Shown one piece after another: positions 1 to 8,258 of a DNA stretch of 64,000 bases. Source of the stretch: RUG100 sp050953425 (GTDB taxonomy: Bacteria > Bacillota > Clostridia > Peptostreptococcales > Anaerovoracaceae); the NCBI GenBank assembly GCA_050953425.1, contig JBMNMQ010000007.1, positions 248,001 to 312,000 of the forward strand, read 5' to 3'. Made by a program: the position numbers and the translations under genes. Position 1 is the first letter of the stretch. Each line of letters starts with the position of its first letter. Below the pieces are notes generated by a model. It saw only the letters and a list, made by a program, of their open reading frames with translations, did not search any database and had not been told where the DNA came from.

Positions 1-1676
1 ATGTCGACCAGCGCTTCGCTGGCGGTGTAGGCCTGCGGTGCGCCGTAGCCGCGGTAGGCGGTGCCGAAGCAGTGGTTGGTGATGGCCACGCGAGCCAGAC
101 CTGCCGCATTCGGGATATAATATGGATAGAACATGAAGCGAAGGATCTTGGTCAGCTTGTCGTCGCCCAGTTCCGGATAGGCACCGTGGTCGAGTCCGGC
201 GTCGAATTCGCCGGCCGTAAAGTGACCGTCCTTGTCGCAGGCGAGCTTGCCGTTGATGTAGCACGGCGAGCGCTTGCCGGACAGAGCCATGAAGGTGGCG
301 TAGTCCATGCCGATCGCGCACGGCTTGCCGGTGACCTTGGTGGCGATGCCGGCCATCGCATAGCTGTAGGCGGACATCGCCCAGCCGAACGAACCGCCGG
401 TCGGGTTTTCGATGACGCGCAGCTTTTCGACCGGGATGCCGATCGCTTCGGCCATATCGTCGCGGTCAAAGTAGAGCGTCATGGTCTTGCAGTGGACGCA
501 GAGGTTGTCGTCCTCGTCGTAGTAGGCCTGAATGGTATCGCCCTCGATGGAGCAGTGCGGCTCACGAGAGGAGTAGAAGCTGCCCTCGACGCTGTAGGCG
601 GAGTCGTCGATGATGTCTTCGAGGTGTTCGTGGTCACCCTTCAGCACCGGCTGGATCGAGTAGATGTTCTGATCCATCGACGGGTGAATCGGCTTGGCGT
701 CCGGTGCGACCGCTTCCAGATAGCTCATGTACTCCGGCAGCTGCTCGATTTCGACCTTGACTTTGGCGGCCGCCGCTTCGGCGTGCTTTCTGGTGTCGGC
801 CGCGACCATCGCGACAACGTCGCCGTAGCTGTAGATTTTCTTATCCTGAAGGATGGTATGGATCTGATCGAATTCCACGGTCCGCGGCGAGAACGTGTAA
901 GCCATCAGGCGGTTGGCGCCGGGAACATCCTTGGCGGTGATAACCTTGTAGACGCCGGGCATCTTTTCCGCTTCGCTGTAATCGATCTTCTTGATGTTGG
1001 CGTGGCTGGTAATGCGCGGCTGTACCAGAGCAACCTTGAGGGTCTCGGCCGGCATGTGCAGCTCGACGTCGTCACCGTAGTCGCAGACGCCGCAGGCCTT
1101 GGCCATCGCGTTCGGACGAACCAGCGGCTTGCCGTAGAATCCGTCCTTGACGTCCTTGCTCCAGTCGTAGGTGATGTCTTCGTAGGTCTTTTCGCCTCTC
1201 ATGATCGCGGCAGCGGCCATGACGGCGTCGACGATCTGCTTGTAGCCGGTGCAGCGGCAGATGTTGCGCTTTTTCTGGAACCAGTCTCTGACTTCTTCTC
1301 TGGTCGGATCCGGGTTTTCCTCCAGCAGTGCATAGGCGGAAACGATGAAGCCCGGTACGCAGAAGCCGCACTGCACTGCGCCCAGATTGACCCAGGCATA
1401 CTGCAGCGGATGCGGATGCCGCACGGTGCCGATGCCTTCGATGGTCAGCACTTCGCTGTATTCCTTGACATTCTTCATCTTCTTGGTGCAGGAACGTACA
1501 ACTTTGCCGTCGAGAATGACGGAGCAGGAGCCGCAGACACCGGTACCGCAGCCGACCTTGGTCCCGGTCAGCCCGATGCGGCGCAGCACGTCGGACAGAG
1601 TGTCTTCCTGAGGATCACAGATAAACATGCGCTCGGCGCCATTGATCCTCAGAGTAAACTTGCTGTAGTTACTCAT
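1..1676 (-). CDS. Mop-type aldehyde oxidoreductase / xanthine dehydrogenase-family molybdenum hydroxylase (5' part)
   Basis: Single-chain molybdenum hydroxylase of the aldehyde oxidoreductase (Mop) type; about the first 558 residues are present and the rest lies beyond the left edge. Residues 1-80 form a plant-type [2Fe-2S] domain with Cys43, Cys48, Cys51 and Cys63. A second helical [2Fe-2S] domain has Cys103, Cys106, Cys140 and Cys142 (CGFC and CRC). From about residue 195 the molybdopterin-binding domain begins. Members oxidise aldehydes or purines at a Mo-cytosine-dinucleotide centre in the cytoplasm. The start is set by GGAGG eight bases upstream. The fused layout (both FeS domains plus Mo subunit) resembles Mop rather than split XdhABC. 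Substrate is not readable. A MoeA-like cofactor gene lies 0.9 kb away. A long structured leader precedes it. Confidence 0.9.
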   Translation of the reverse strand, partial: MSNYSKFTLRINGAERMFICDPQEDTLSDVLRRIGLTGTKVGCGTGVCGSCSVILDGKVVRSCTKKMKNVKEYSEVLTIEGIGTVRHPHPLQYAWVNLGAVQCGFCVPGFIVSAYALLEENPDPTREEVRDWFQKKRNICRCTGYKQIVDAVMAAAAIMRGEKTYEDITYDWSKDVKDGFYGKPLVRPNAMAKACGVCDYGDDVELHMPAETLKVALVQPRITSHANIKKIDYSEAEKMPGVYKVITAKDVPGANRLMAYTFSPRTVEFDQIHTILQDKKIYSYGDVVAMVAADTRKHAEAAAAKVKVEIEQLPEYMSYLEAVAPDAKPIHPSMDQNIYSIQPVLKGDHEHLEDIIDDSAYSVEGSFYSSREPHCSIEGDTIQAYYDEDDNLCVHCKTMTLYFDRDDMAEAIGIPVEKLRVIENPTGGSFGWAMSAYSYAMAGIATKVTGKPCAIGMDYATFMALSGKRSPCYINGKLACDKDGHFTAGEFDAGLDHGAYPELGDDKLTKILRFMFYPYYIPNAAGLARVAITNHCFGTAYRGYGAPQAYTASEALVD

Positions 1677-2002
1677 GAATGTAGCCTCCAAATCGATATG
1701 TTGGGTGATAAAAATGATACGTTGTTACAGCTTACCGCGGCTGCGAAAACAAAAACCTCTGCGTTTGCAAAGGTTCTGGACAGCGTCCCAGACTGCCGGC
1801 TGTCAGCGGCCGCCGCGGGAGTTCGCATTTCTCCGATCCTTTCCAAACATAGCAGGTCGCTTCGCTTTCACGAAAGACCCGTCAAACTGCGTTCCTGGCA
1901 TCCAGCGCTGCACAGCACGGGGACGCGGCAGATCCGTCAGTCTCGGATGCGATATGGTGGTTTTTTTTTGATACGCAAATAATCGCGAGTGCCTGTAACG
2001 TA
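1677..2002 (-). promoter_or_regulatory. Long structured 5' leader of the molybdenum hydroxylase, candidate riboswitch
   Basis: About 325 bases separate the predicted transcription start from the start codon, with no credible reading frame. Going downstream one can fold a nested hairpin (GGTC...GACC enclosing CTTTC GTG GAAAG), a GC-rich stem, a TCTGG...CCAGA hairpin, and then the terminator-like stem at 1746-1775. Leader plus terminator plus ribosome site is the layout of a transcription-attenuating riboswitch. A molybdenum-cofactor-type switch would fit the gene, but I could not confirm a consensus by eye. Confidence 0.45.
1746..1775 (-). terminator. Intrinsic terminator-like hairpin inside the hydroxylase leader
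   Basis: On the minus strand, AACCTTTGC and GCAGAGGTT form a nine-pair stem (one G-U) closed by AAAC and followed directly by TTTGTTTT. It lies about 70 bases before the start codon and downstream of the promoter, so it would cut transcription off before the gene: an attenuator rather than an end-of-operon terminator. Confidence 0.65.
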
Positions 2003-2008
2003 CTATTA

Positions 2009-2037
2009 AATATACCAGTTATCTGCAGGAAACTCAA
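2009..2037 (-). promoter_or_regulatory. SigA-type promoter of the molybdenum hydroxylase
   Basis: On the minus strand TTGAGT, 17-base spacer, TATATT. It reads into the long leader of the hydroxylase gene. Confidence 0.65.
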
Positions 2038-2122
2038 CGCCTGCGGGCGAATCAATTTCAAGAAATGTGTATTAATTTTGAGAATTTTTGGAGAGGCAAT
2101 GATATTGTTGCTGCACCAACAA

Positions 2123-2296
2123 TCATTTGACGGCGTAAAAGCGCAGCCAGCAGATAAACGCAAAGAGCAGGCCGCCGAAGATGGTGCGGGAAATGACGCC
2201 GTCCATAATTGCCGGTACTTTCCAGAGCAGCAGTCCGACAGCCAGAGCAACCGGGATCAGGATGCCCCAGAATTTTTTGTGGTCAATTGGTCGCAT
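2123..2296 (-). CDS. Small membrane protein of unknown function (57 aa)
   Basis: Not recognised as a known family. The product has a short charged N-terminus (MRPIDHKKFW), a hydrophobic stretch at about residues 10-25 (GILIPVALAVGLLLW) and a second one near residues 34-50, so it is probably a two-pass membrane protein. The start is chosen at residue 8 of a longer frame because GGAGG lies nine bases before this ATG. A minus-strand promoter lies just upstream, giving an untranslated leader of about 15 bases. A 7-bp hairpin (ATTGTTG/CAACAAT) overlaps the stop codon. Promoter, ribosome site and hydrophobic pattern together argue that this short gene is real. Confidence 0.6.
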   Translation of the reverse strand: MRPIDHKKFWGILIPVALAVGLLLWKVPAIMDGVISRTIFGGLLFAFICWLRFYAVK

Positions 2297-2315
2297 TTGC
2301 GTTTTCCTCCGATCC

Positions 2316-2349
2316 ATTGTATTTTATAGTTTCAGGAGAGCAAAGTCAA
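2316..2349 (-). promoter_or_regulatory. Promoter of the small membrane protein gene
   Basis: Two overlapping readings on the minus strand: TTTGCT-17-TACAAT, or TTGACT-15-TATAAA. Both place the start within about 20 bases of the small gene's ATG. Confidence 0.5.
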
Positions 2350-2557
2350 TGCAGGCGGCGGATTTTGCCGCAAATAATTATCCCGGCGGTTTCCGTCGTC
2401 AGCATCGCGGGGGAGAAGGAAGCACCGCAGACCATCCGTCCCGGCGGATAGCCGGGTTCCCTCCCCGCGCGGACTTTGCCCGAAAAACAAGTGCACTGCA
2501 GGGCGGCTGCCCGCCGGCGGCCGCGGGAGCGCTGCCCGAAACAGCGCAGGAGGCAGA

Positions 2558-3784
2558 ATGTTCACAGATCATATCAGCAAGGAAGAAGCGCTGGCACGCA
2601 TCCGCGCTGCCTGGCAGCCGCAGATCAAAAACGAAGAAGTGCCGCTGGCGGAGGCGGCCGGCAGAGTGTGCGCGGAGGACTGCCGCGCCCGTGTCTCACT
2701 GCCGGTCGTGCGTGCCGCCGGCATGGACGGCATCTGTGTCAATTTCGATCTTCTCGCCGACGGTATCCCCGATACTTCGGCATGGCGGCGCGGCCGCGAC
2801 TACGATCGCGCCGATACCGGCGATGATTTTGACGACCGCTTTGATACCGTGCTGCCGATCGAATGGATCCGTTCCCGCGAGGACGGCGGGATCGACATCG
2901 ACATGCCGGCCGGGCGGCCGGGCGGCGGCCCGAAACTTCACCGCGGCATGAATGTGCAGCCGGCCGGCGGCATGCTGGAACAGGGAACGCTGCTGGTGCA
3001 CGGCGGCACGGCGCTGACGCCGCTCGATCTCGCGGCGCTGGCGGCCGGCGGATACGGCAGCGTGCGCGTGCTGCGCCGGCCCCGCATCGCCTTTCTGGCT
3101 GCCGGCAGTGAACTGGTGGAGGCCGGGGCACCGCTGCGGCGGGGGCAGAATTACGACGCCAATACACCGCTGGCGCGGGCGCTGCTGGAAGAGATGGGCG
3201 CCGCGGTGACCTGCGGCGGCATCCTCGGCGACGATCGGGAAGCGCTGGGCAGCTGGATCGACACGCAGCTGCCGCAGCAGGATCTCGTCCTCGTCAGCGG
3301 CGGCTCCTCAAAGGGCGAGGAGGATTACAACACCCGCCTGCTGGCGGCGCGCGGAGAACTGCTCTTCCACGGCGTGCTGGCGGCGCCGGGCCGGCCGATG
3401 AGCGCCGTCGTCTGCGGCGGGCGCACCGTGCTCCTCAATCTCGCCGGCCCGACGCTGGCTTCCTGGCACGGCCTCGAGTGGTGCGTGCGCGAGCTGATTC
3501 GCGACTGGTACGGCGGCGCCCTGCCGCGGGAGAACGAGGTCGAGGCCGTTCTGGAAGCTGACCTGCCGGCACCGCCGCTGTCGCTGATCGTGCGGCTCAT
3601 CGTCCGCCGCGGCGAGGACGGCCGGCTTCTGGCACGGCCGATTCTCGGCAGTCGGCCGGCCGGCGGCGGCCGCCCCGGCCACCCCTGCATTGCCCAGCCC
3701 GATGCCAACGCGGCGCTGGTGACGCGGCCCGGTGAACCGGCGCCGCAGAAGGGCGACCGCGTGCGCGTCAGGCTGGTGCGCTGA
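2558..3784 (+). CDS. MoeA-like molybdopterin molybdenumtransferase
   Basis: Cytoplasmic enzyme of the MoeA family, which inserts molybdate into adenylated molybdopterin in the last step of molybdenum-cofactor assembly. The 408-residue length is normal. The N-terminal MoeA domain carries AAGMDG (usual form ..AMDGYA). The MoCF-type domain has RIAFLAAGSELV (GDEL-like loop) and the molybdopterin-binding SGGSSKGEEDY near residue 247, followed by PGRP. A short C-terminal beta domain closes the protein. AGGAGG stands four bases before the ATG. The neighbouring Mo hydroxylase is the obvious client. Clostridial genomes often carry several MoeA copies, so this may be a specialised one; the symbol is therefore left blank. 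Confidence 0.85.
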   Translation: MFTDHISKEEALARIRAAWQPQIKNEEVPLAEAAGRVCAEDCRARVSLPVVRAAGMDGICVNFDLLADGIPDTSAWRRGRDYDRADTGDDFDDRFDTVLPIEWIRSREDGGIDIDMPAGRPGGGPKLHRGMNVQPAGGMLEQGTLLVHGGTALTPLDLAALAAGGYGSVRVLRRPRIAFLAAGSELVEAGAPLRRGQNYDANTPLARALLEEMGAAVTCGGILGDDREALGSWIDTQLPQQDLVLVSGGSSKGEEDYNTRLLAARGELLFHGVLAAPGRPMSAVVCGGRTVLLNLAGPTLASWHGLEWCVRELIRDWYGGALPRENEVEAVLEADLPAPPLSLIVRLIVRRGEDGRLLARPILGSRPAGGGRPGHPCIAQPDANAALVTRPGEPAPQKGDRVRVRLVR

Positions 3785-3934
3785 AGTGCGTCTGCCGCTG
3801 CGTTCCGGCCGGCATACATTTCCGTGCGCCATCTGCCCGCCCGTCCTTCGCCGCGATTCCTTCGCGCCGATCTGCCCCGGCCGTCCCCGGCGCGGAAAGC
3901 AGAATACAAATTCCGTTGACGATGCAGAAAGTGC

Positions 3935-3963
3935 TTGACAGCCGCGGGGGAAGCCGCTAGACT
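3935..3963 (+). promoter_or_regulatory. Upstream promoter (P1) of the histidine operon
   Basis: TTGACA, 17-base spacer, TAGACT. The predicted start falls at about 3970, on the edge of the inverted repeat at 3972-3987. Confidence 0.65.
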
Positions 3964-3971
3964 GTTACTTG

Positions 3972-3987
3972 AACGTGATAACACGTT
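3972..3987. promoter_or_regulatory. Perfect inverted repeat, probable operator of the histidine operon
   Basis: AACGTG-ATAA-CACGTT has perfect six-base arms. It sits at the start site of P1 and upstream of the -35 of P2, a classical position for a repressor. The regulator is unknown. Confidence 0.5.
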
Positions 3988-4013
3988 AACGCATTAAAGC
4001 GATAAAACAGCAT

Positions 4014-4042
4014 TTGGCAAAGTCCGGGTGATCCAGTATAAT
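4014..4042 (+). promoter_or_regulatory. Downstream promoter (P2) of the histidine operon
   Basis: TTGGCA, 17-base spacer, perfect TATAAT. Its -10 overlaps an in-frame ATG at 4041, which excludes that ATG as the start of hisZG from P2 transcripts. Confidence 0.75.
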
Positions 4043-4103
4043 GAAGAGACGGTCTGCACCGCGCAGCAGCGAAGGCGTGCCGGCCGGCGGGAGGTTGAAC
4101 GAG

Positions 4104-5687
4104 ATGGGAATTTATGAAACGGCGAATCTGCGGCCGGAGGAGATCGCGACGCTGGAGCTGCGAGCCCTCTACGAGGGACACGGCTACCGCAAGTATAAAA
4201 TGAGCAAATTCGAGGAGTACAGCCTCTATGCCAATAACCGCGATTTCCTCGCCGGGGACAAGGTGCTGACGTTCACCGATCTCGACGGCCGTCTGATGGC
4301 GCTCAAGCCCGATGTGACGCTGTCGATCATCAAGGACATGCATCCCGGCGAAAGTGAACTGGAAAAGCTCTACTATATCGAGAACGTCTATCGCGAAAGC
4401 CGCGCCAGCAACAGCTTTCAGGAAATTCAGCAGATCGGCCTGGAGATGCTCGGCCGCATCGGCCGCGCCGAGATCATCGAAGCGCTGACGATGGCGGCGC
4501 AGACGCTGGCGACGATCAGCGACGCGTACCTGCTGGAGCTGTCGAACATGACCTTCACCGAAGAGCTGCTGCGGACGATGGAGCTCAGCAGCGAGGCGGC
4601 CCAGCATCTGCTGCGTCTGATTCGCGCCAAGAATGCCGATGGCATCCGCAAGGTGGCGGCAGAGGAAGGACTGCCGCCGGCTGCGGTCGACAATCTCTGT
4701 GCGATCACGGAACTGTCCGGCCCTGTCGAGGAGACGCTGGAACGGGCGCGCGGGCTGGCCATCAACCGCACGATGCTGGCGGCGCTCGATGAACTGCGGG
4801 AGATCAGCGCCGGCATGAAAGCCGCCGGCGCCGCCGACCGGCTGGTGCTCGATCTCTCGATGGTCAACGACATCGATTACTACAACGGCGTGATCTTCAA
4901 GGGATACATCCCCGGCGCCGCCGTCAATGTACTCGCCGGCGGGCAGTACGACCGGGCGATGGCCCTGTTCGGCCGCCGCAGCGGTGCAATCGGGTTTGCT
5001 CTCTATCTCGACGAAGTGGCGCACGGCATCGCCGCCCCGGCCGGTGACCGCGGCGGCATGCTGACGATCGCTCTGCCCAAGGGCCGGCTCGGCGATCAGG
5101 TCTACGAGATCCTCAGCCGCGGCGGCTATGAGTGCGATGCCTACAACGACAAAAACCGCCGCCTGGTGGTCGAAAACCGCGACAAAAACGTCCGCTACAT
5201 TCTCGTCAAGCCCAGCGACGTCGCCGTCTACGTCGAGCACGGCGCAGCCGACGTCGGCATCGTCGGCAAGGACATCCTCATGGAGAACGAACCGGACGTC
5301 TATGAGCTCAAGGATCTCGGCATCGGCCGCTGCCGCATGTCGGTGGCGGCACCGAAGGGCTATGTCGATGATCCGGACAAGACGCTGCGCGTGGCGACCA
5401 AGTTTGTCAACGTCGCCAAAAAGCACTACCAGGCGCGCAACCGCGACATCGAAATCATCAAGCTCAACGGCAGCATCGAACTCGGCCCGATTGTCGGCCT
5501 CTCCGACGTCATCGTCGACATCGTCGAAACCGGCAATACTATCCGCGAAAACAACCTCGAGGTCATCGAGCAGTTCAAGGATATCAGTGCACGCTTCATC
5601 GCCAATAAGACCAGCTATCGCTTCCGCCACGCGCAGATCGACGAAATGGTCGGCAGGCTGGGCAGCGCCCCGGCCGGGCGGGACTGA
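4104..5687 (+). CDS. HisZ-HisG fusion: ATP phosphoribosyltransferase, regulatory plus catalytic domains
   Basis: First step of histidine synthesis (ATP plus PRPP to phosphoribosyl-ATP). Residues 1-318 are a complete HisZ, the histidyl-tRNA-synthetase-like regulatory subunit (class II fold, motif-2-like LKPDVTLSI). Residues 319-527 are a complete short-form HisG beginning MLTIALPKGRLGD, with ADVGIVGKD and the PRPP-loop-like DVIVDIVETGNT. In most bacteria hisZ and hisG are separate adjacent genes. Here one frame runs through both with only a short APAGDRGG linker and no stop or ribosome site at the junction. The start follows GGAGG by nine bases. It opens the his operon; feedback by histidine is expected through HisZ. 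Confidence 0.92.
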   Translation: MGIYETANLRPEEIATLELRALYEGHGYRKYKMSKFEEYSLYANNRDFLAGDKVLTFTDLDGRLMALKPDVTLSIIKDMHPGESELEKLYYIENVYRESRASNSFQEIQQIGLEMLGRIGRAEIIEALTMAAQTLATISDAYLLELSNMTFTEELLRTMELSSEAAQHLLRLIRAKNADGIRKVAAEEGLPPAAVDNLCAITELSGPVEETLERARGLAINRTMLAALDELREISAGMKAAGAADRLVLDLSMVNDIDYYNGVIFKGYIPGAAVNVLAGGQYDRAMALFGRRSGAIGFALYLDEVAHGIAAPAGDRGGMLTIALPKGRLGDQVYEILSRGGYECDAYNDKNRRLVVENRDKNVRYILVKPSDVAVYVEHGAADVGIVGKDILMENEPDVYELKDLGIGRCRMSVAAPKGYVDDPDKTLRVATKFVNVAKKHYQARNRDIEIIKLNGSIELGPIVGLSDVIVDIVETGNTIRENNLEVIEQFKDISARFIANKTSYRFRHAQIDEMVGRLGSAPAGRD

Positions 5688-5720
5688 GCGGGCAGAAAAA
5701 TCCCAAGGAGGTTCTGTTCT

Positions 5721-6779
5721 ATGAGCAGGTTCATGAATGAAAGAATGCGGGATCTGGCGCCCTATGAACCGGGCGAACAGCCGCAGACGGACGAGCTGAT
5801 CAAGCTCAACAGCAATGAAAATCCCTATCCGCCGTCACCGGTGGTCAAGCAGGCGGTGGCGATGATCGATCAGGACAATATGCGCCTTTATCCCGACCCC
5901 GATACCGGCCTGGTGATCCGTTCCCTGGCTGCCTACTACGGTCTGCGGGAGGATCAGATCGCGATGGGCAACGGTTCGGACGAGATCCTCGCCTTCGCCT
6001 ATATGGCATACGGCGGACGGGTCTATTTCCCCGAAACCAGCTATGGATTTTACCCCGTATTCGGTACGCTCTTCGACTGCGAGGCGCATCCCGTCCGCAT
6101 GGATGACGACATGCGCATCAAGCCGGAGCAGTACCGCGCCAACGACGGGCTGGTCGTGATCGCCAATCCCAACGCGCCGACCGGCATGGCGCTGACGCGG
6201 GCAGAAGTCGAGGAGATCCTGCGCGCCAACCCGGATCAGGTCGTGGTGATCGACGAAGCCTACGTCGACTTCGGCGCCGAATCCTGTGTGCCGCTGGCGG
6301 ACAGCTATGAGAATCTGCTGATTGTACAGACGTTCAGCAAATCGCGCAGTCTGGCCGGCATGCGGATCGGCTTTGCGATCGGTGACAGCGCCCTGATCGA
6401 CGACATCAACCGCGTTAAATTCAGCTTCAACCCGTACAATCTGAGCCAGGAAGCGATCATCGCCGCCAAAGCGGCCATCGATGACGACGAGTATTTCCAG
6501 CTGCAGCGGCAGCGGGTGATCCGCACGCGGGAAGCGTTCTGCCGGGAACTGGATCGGATGGGCGTTTTCTACTATCCGTCACAGGCCAATTTTGTCTTCG
6601 CGAAGACCGGCTCCGGTGTCTATGAGGCCCTGCGTGAGCGCGGCATCCTCGTACGTCACTGGGAAACGCCGAAGATCCGCGATTTCATCCGCGTGACCAT
6701 CGGCCGCGACGAAGACATGAAAAAACTGACTGCGGCGCTGGAGGAAATCCTCGGCGCGCGGCGGCAGGGCGCGGAGTAA
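5721..6779 (+). CDS. hisC: Histidinol-phosphate aminotransferase
   Basis: PLP-dependent class I/II aminotransferase converting imidazole acetol-phosphate to histidinol phosphate with glutamate as donor. Length 352 residues is typical. Visible are the N-terminal KLNSNENPYPPSP, substrate/PLP segments ANPNAPTG and VIDEAYVDF, and the Schiff-base lysine at Lys207 in TFSKSRSLAGMRIG. GGAGG lies nine bases before the ATG. Second gene of the his operon, 33 bases after hisZG. Paralogous aromatic aminotransferases look similar, but the context decides. Confidence 0.95.
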   Translation: MSRFMNERMRDLAPYEPGEQPQTDELIKLNSNENPYPPSPVVKQAVAMIDQDNMRLYPDPDTGLVIRSLAAYYGLREDQIAMGNGSDEILAFAYMAYGGRVYFPETSYGFYPVFGTLFDCEAHPVRMDDDMRIKPEQYRANDGLVVIANPNAPTGMALTRAEVEEILRANPDQVVVIDEAYVDFGAESCVPLADSYENLLIVQTFSKSRSLAGMRIGFAIGDSALIDDINRVKFSFNPYNLSQEAIIAAKAAIDDDEYFQLQRQRVIRTREAFCRELDRMGVFYYPSQANFVFAKTGSGVYEALRERGILVRHWETPKIRDFIRVTIGRDEDMKKLTAALEEILGARRQGAE

Positions 6780-6884
6780 GCCGCCCCCGGTCGTCCCGGT
6801 CGTCGCACCCGTCTGGCCGTTCGGCCGCGAACGACCGCAGAGCCCGCGGACAGAGGCGGCGCAGCGGCAGGAAAGGAAGGAACT

Positions 6885-7469
6885 ATGCGTACAGCGGAAA
6901 TTGAACGCCGGACCGGAGAAACTCAGATTCGCCTGTGGCTGGATCTGGAGGGGACCGGCAGCTACGACATTCACACCGACAGCGGCTTTATGCGCCATAT
7001 GCTGGAGCTCTTTGCGCGGCATGGCCGCTTTGACCTCAGCATCGACTGCAGCGGCGACAGCGACGTCGACTTTCACCACACGGTGGAGGACCTCGGCATC
7101 GTACTCGGCCAGGCCTTTGACCAGGCACTGGGTGACCGCAAGGGGATCCGCCGCTACGGCAGCATGCTGCTGCCGATGGACGAGGCGCTGGTGCTGACGG
7201 CGCTCGATCTGTCCGGGCGCGCCTGTGTCTGCTATGAGGCCGAACTCAGGGACCGCGTCGGCAGCTTTGACACCGAGCTGGTGGAGGAGTTTTTCCGTGC
7301 CTTCGCCCGCGAGCTGAAGATGACGCTGCATGTGCGGCAGCTCGCCGGCAGCAACACCCACCACATCATCGAGGCGATGTTCAAGGGCCTGGGCCGGGCG
7401 CTTGCGACGGCCTGCGCCATCGACGAGGACTTCGCCGAGGAAATACCATCGACAAAAGGAGTACTGTGA
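6885..7469 (+). CDS. hisB: Imidazoleglycerol-phosphate dehydratase
   Basis: Mn-dependent monofunctional HisB (194 residues) that dehydrates imidazole glycerol phosphate. The metal-binding histidine motifs are present: FMRHMLELFARHGRFDL, DFHHTVEDLGI and the C-terminal GSNTHHIIEAMFKG. No HAD phosphatase domain is fused, so histidinol-phosphatase must be a separate protein. A 105-base GC-rich spacer with no visible element separates it from hisC. The stop codon shares a base with the ATG of hisH. Confidence 0.95.
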   Translation: MRTAEIERRTGETQIRLWLDLEGTGSYDIHTDSGFMRHMLELFARHGRFDLSIDCSGDSDVDFHHTVEDLGIVLGQAFDQALGDRKGIRRYGSMLLPMDEALVLTALDLSGRACVCYEAELRDRVGSFDTELVEEFFRAFARELKMTLHVRQLAGSNTHHIIEAMFKGLGRALATACAIDEDFAEEIPSTKGVL

Positions 7470-8074
7470 TGATAGCAGTCATTGATTACGGCGTCGGGAA
7501 TCTCTTTTCCCTGACGGCTTCCCTGAAATATCTGGATATCGATACGGTCGTCACCAGCCGCCGCGAGGACATCGAGGCGGCGGACCGCATCATTCTGCCG
7601 GGCGTGGGCGCATTCGCCGATGCCCGCCGCAAGCTCGACGACACCGGGCTGGTGGAGACGATCCGGTCGCAGACGGCGGCCGGCAAGCCGCTGCTGGGCA
7701 TCTGCCTCGGCATGCAGCTGCTCTTTGACCGCAGCCTGGAGTACGGCGAACATGAGGGCCTGGGCCTGATCCCGGGCGAGGTGGCGCCGATCGCCGACGA
7801 TCTGCACCGCGGCCTCAAGGTGCCGCACATCGGCTGGAACAGCCTGCGGATCAAGGAGGATCCGCTGTGGAAGTACATCGACGACGGCGAGTACGTCTAC
7901 TATGTACACAGCTACTACGCGCGCCGCTGCGCGGAGAGCACGATCGGCACTTCGGAATACGATATCACCATCACCGGCGCGGTGCGCCGCGGCAGCGTCT
8001 GCGGCACTCAGTTCCACCCCGAAAAGAGCGGCCGTACGGGGCTCAATATTCTCCGTGCCTTCAACGAACTGTGA
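7469..8074 (+). CDS. hisH: Imidazole glycerol phosphate synthase, glutamine amidotransferase subunit
   Basis: Class I glutamine amidotransferase that feeds ammonia to HisF. The catalytic Cys79 lies in GICLGMQLLF, and the His-Glu pair in FHPEKSG near the C-terminus. The ATG at 7469, sharing its A with the hisB stop, is preferred over the GTG one codon earlier because AGGAG is well spaced. Translational coupling with hisB is likely. hisF follows after hisA, the usual order. Confidence 0.95.
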   Translation: MIAVIDYGVGNLFSLTASLKYLDIDTVVTSRREDIEAADRIILPGVGAFADARRKLDDTGLVETIRSQTAAGKPLLGICLGMQLLFDRSLEYGEHEGLGLIPGEVAPIADDLHRGLKVPHIGWNSLRIKEDPLWKYIDDGEYVYYVHSYYARRCAESTIGTSEYDITITGAVRRGSVCGTQFHPEKSGRTGLNILRAFNEL

Positions 8075-8183
8075 GCGCCGTGCGCGGGCGAGTCGAACCG
8101 CGCAGCGCCTGCACGGTGCCGACGGAATGAAGCGCCGTGCGCGGGCGAGTCGAACCGCGCAGCGCCTGCACGGTGCCGACGGA
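8074..8183. repeat. Tandem 57-bp duplication between hisH and hisA
   Basis: A 53-base segment (beginning AGCGCCGTGCGCGGGCGAG) occurs at 8074-8126 and again, identical, at 8131-8183, period 57. The first copy begins at the last base of the hisH stop codon. The perfect identity suggests a recent duplication. No ribosome site or hairpin purpose is evident. Confidence 0.9.
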
Positions 8184-8258
8184 TTGCAGTATCGCAGACG
8201 GGCGGACCGGGTTCTGCGCCGGCGGATCCGGCGATGCAGCGAAGGAGGAAAACACAGC

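Noticed and set aside
72..1982. A 636-codon open frame on the plus strand at the left end
   Set aside because: It is the antisense shadow of the molybdenum hydroxylase, which runs off the window on the minus strand and shows complete [2Fe-2S] motifs.
3785..4103. T-box or histidine leader peptide before the his operon
   Set aside because: No T-box-like GGGTGG core and no His-codon run; tandem promoters with a dyad explain the region better.
3957..5630. A 557-codon open frame antisense to hisZG
   Set aside because: GC-rich codon bias keeps the opposite strand open; the frame has no ribosome site and no family features, while hisZG has both.
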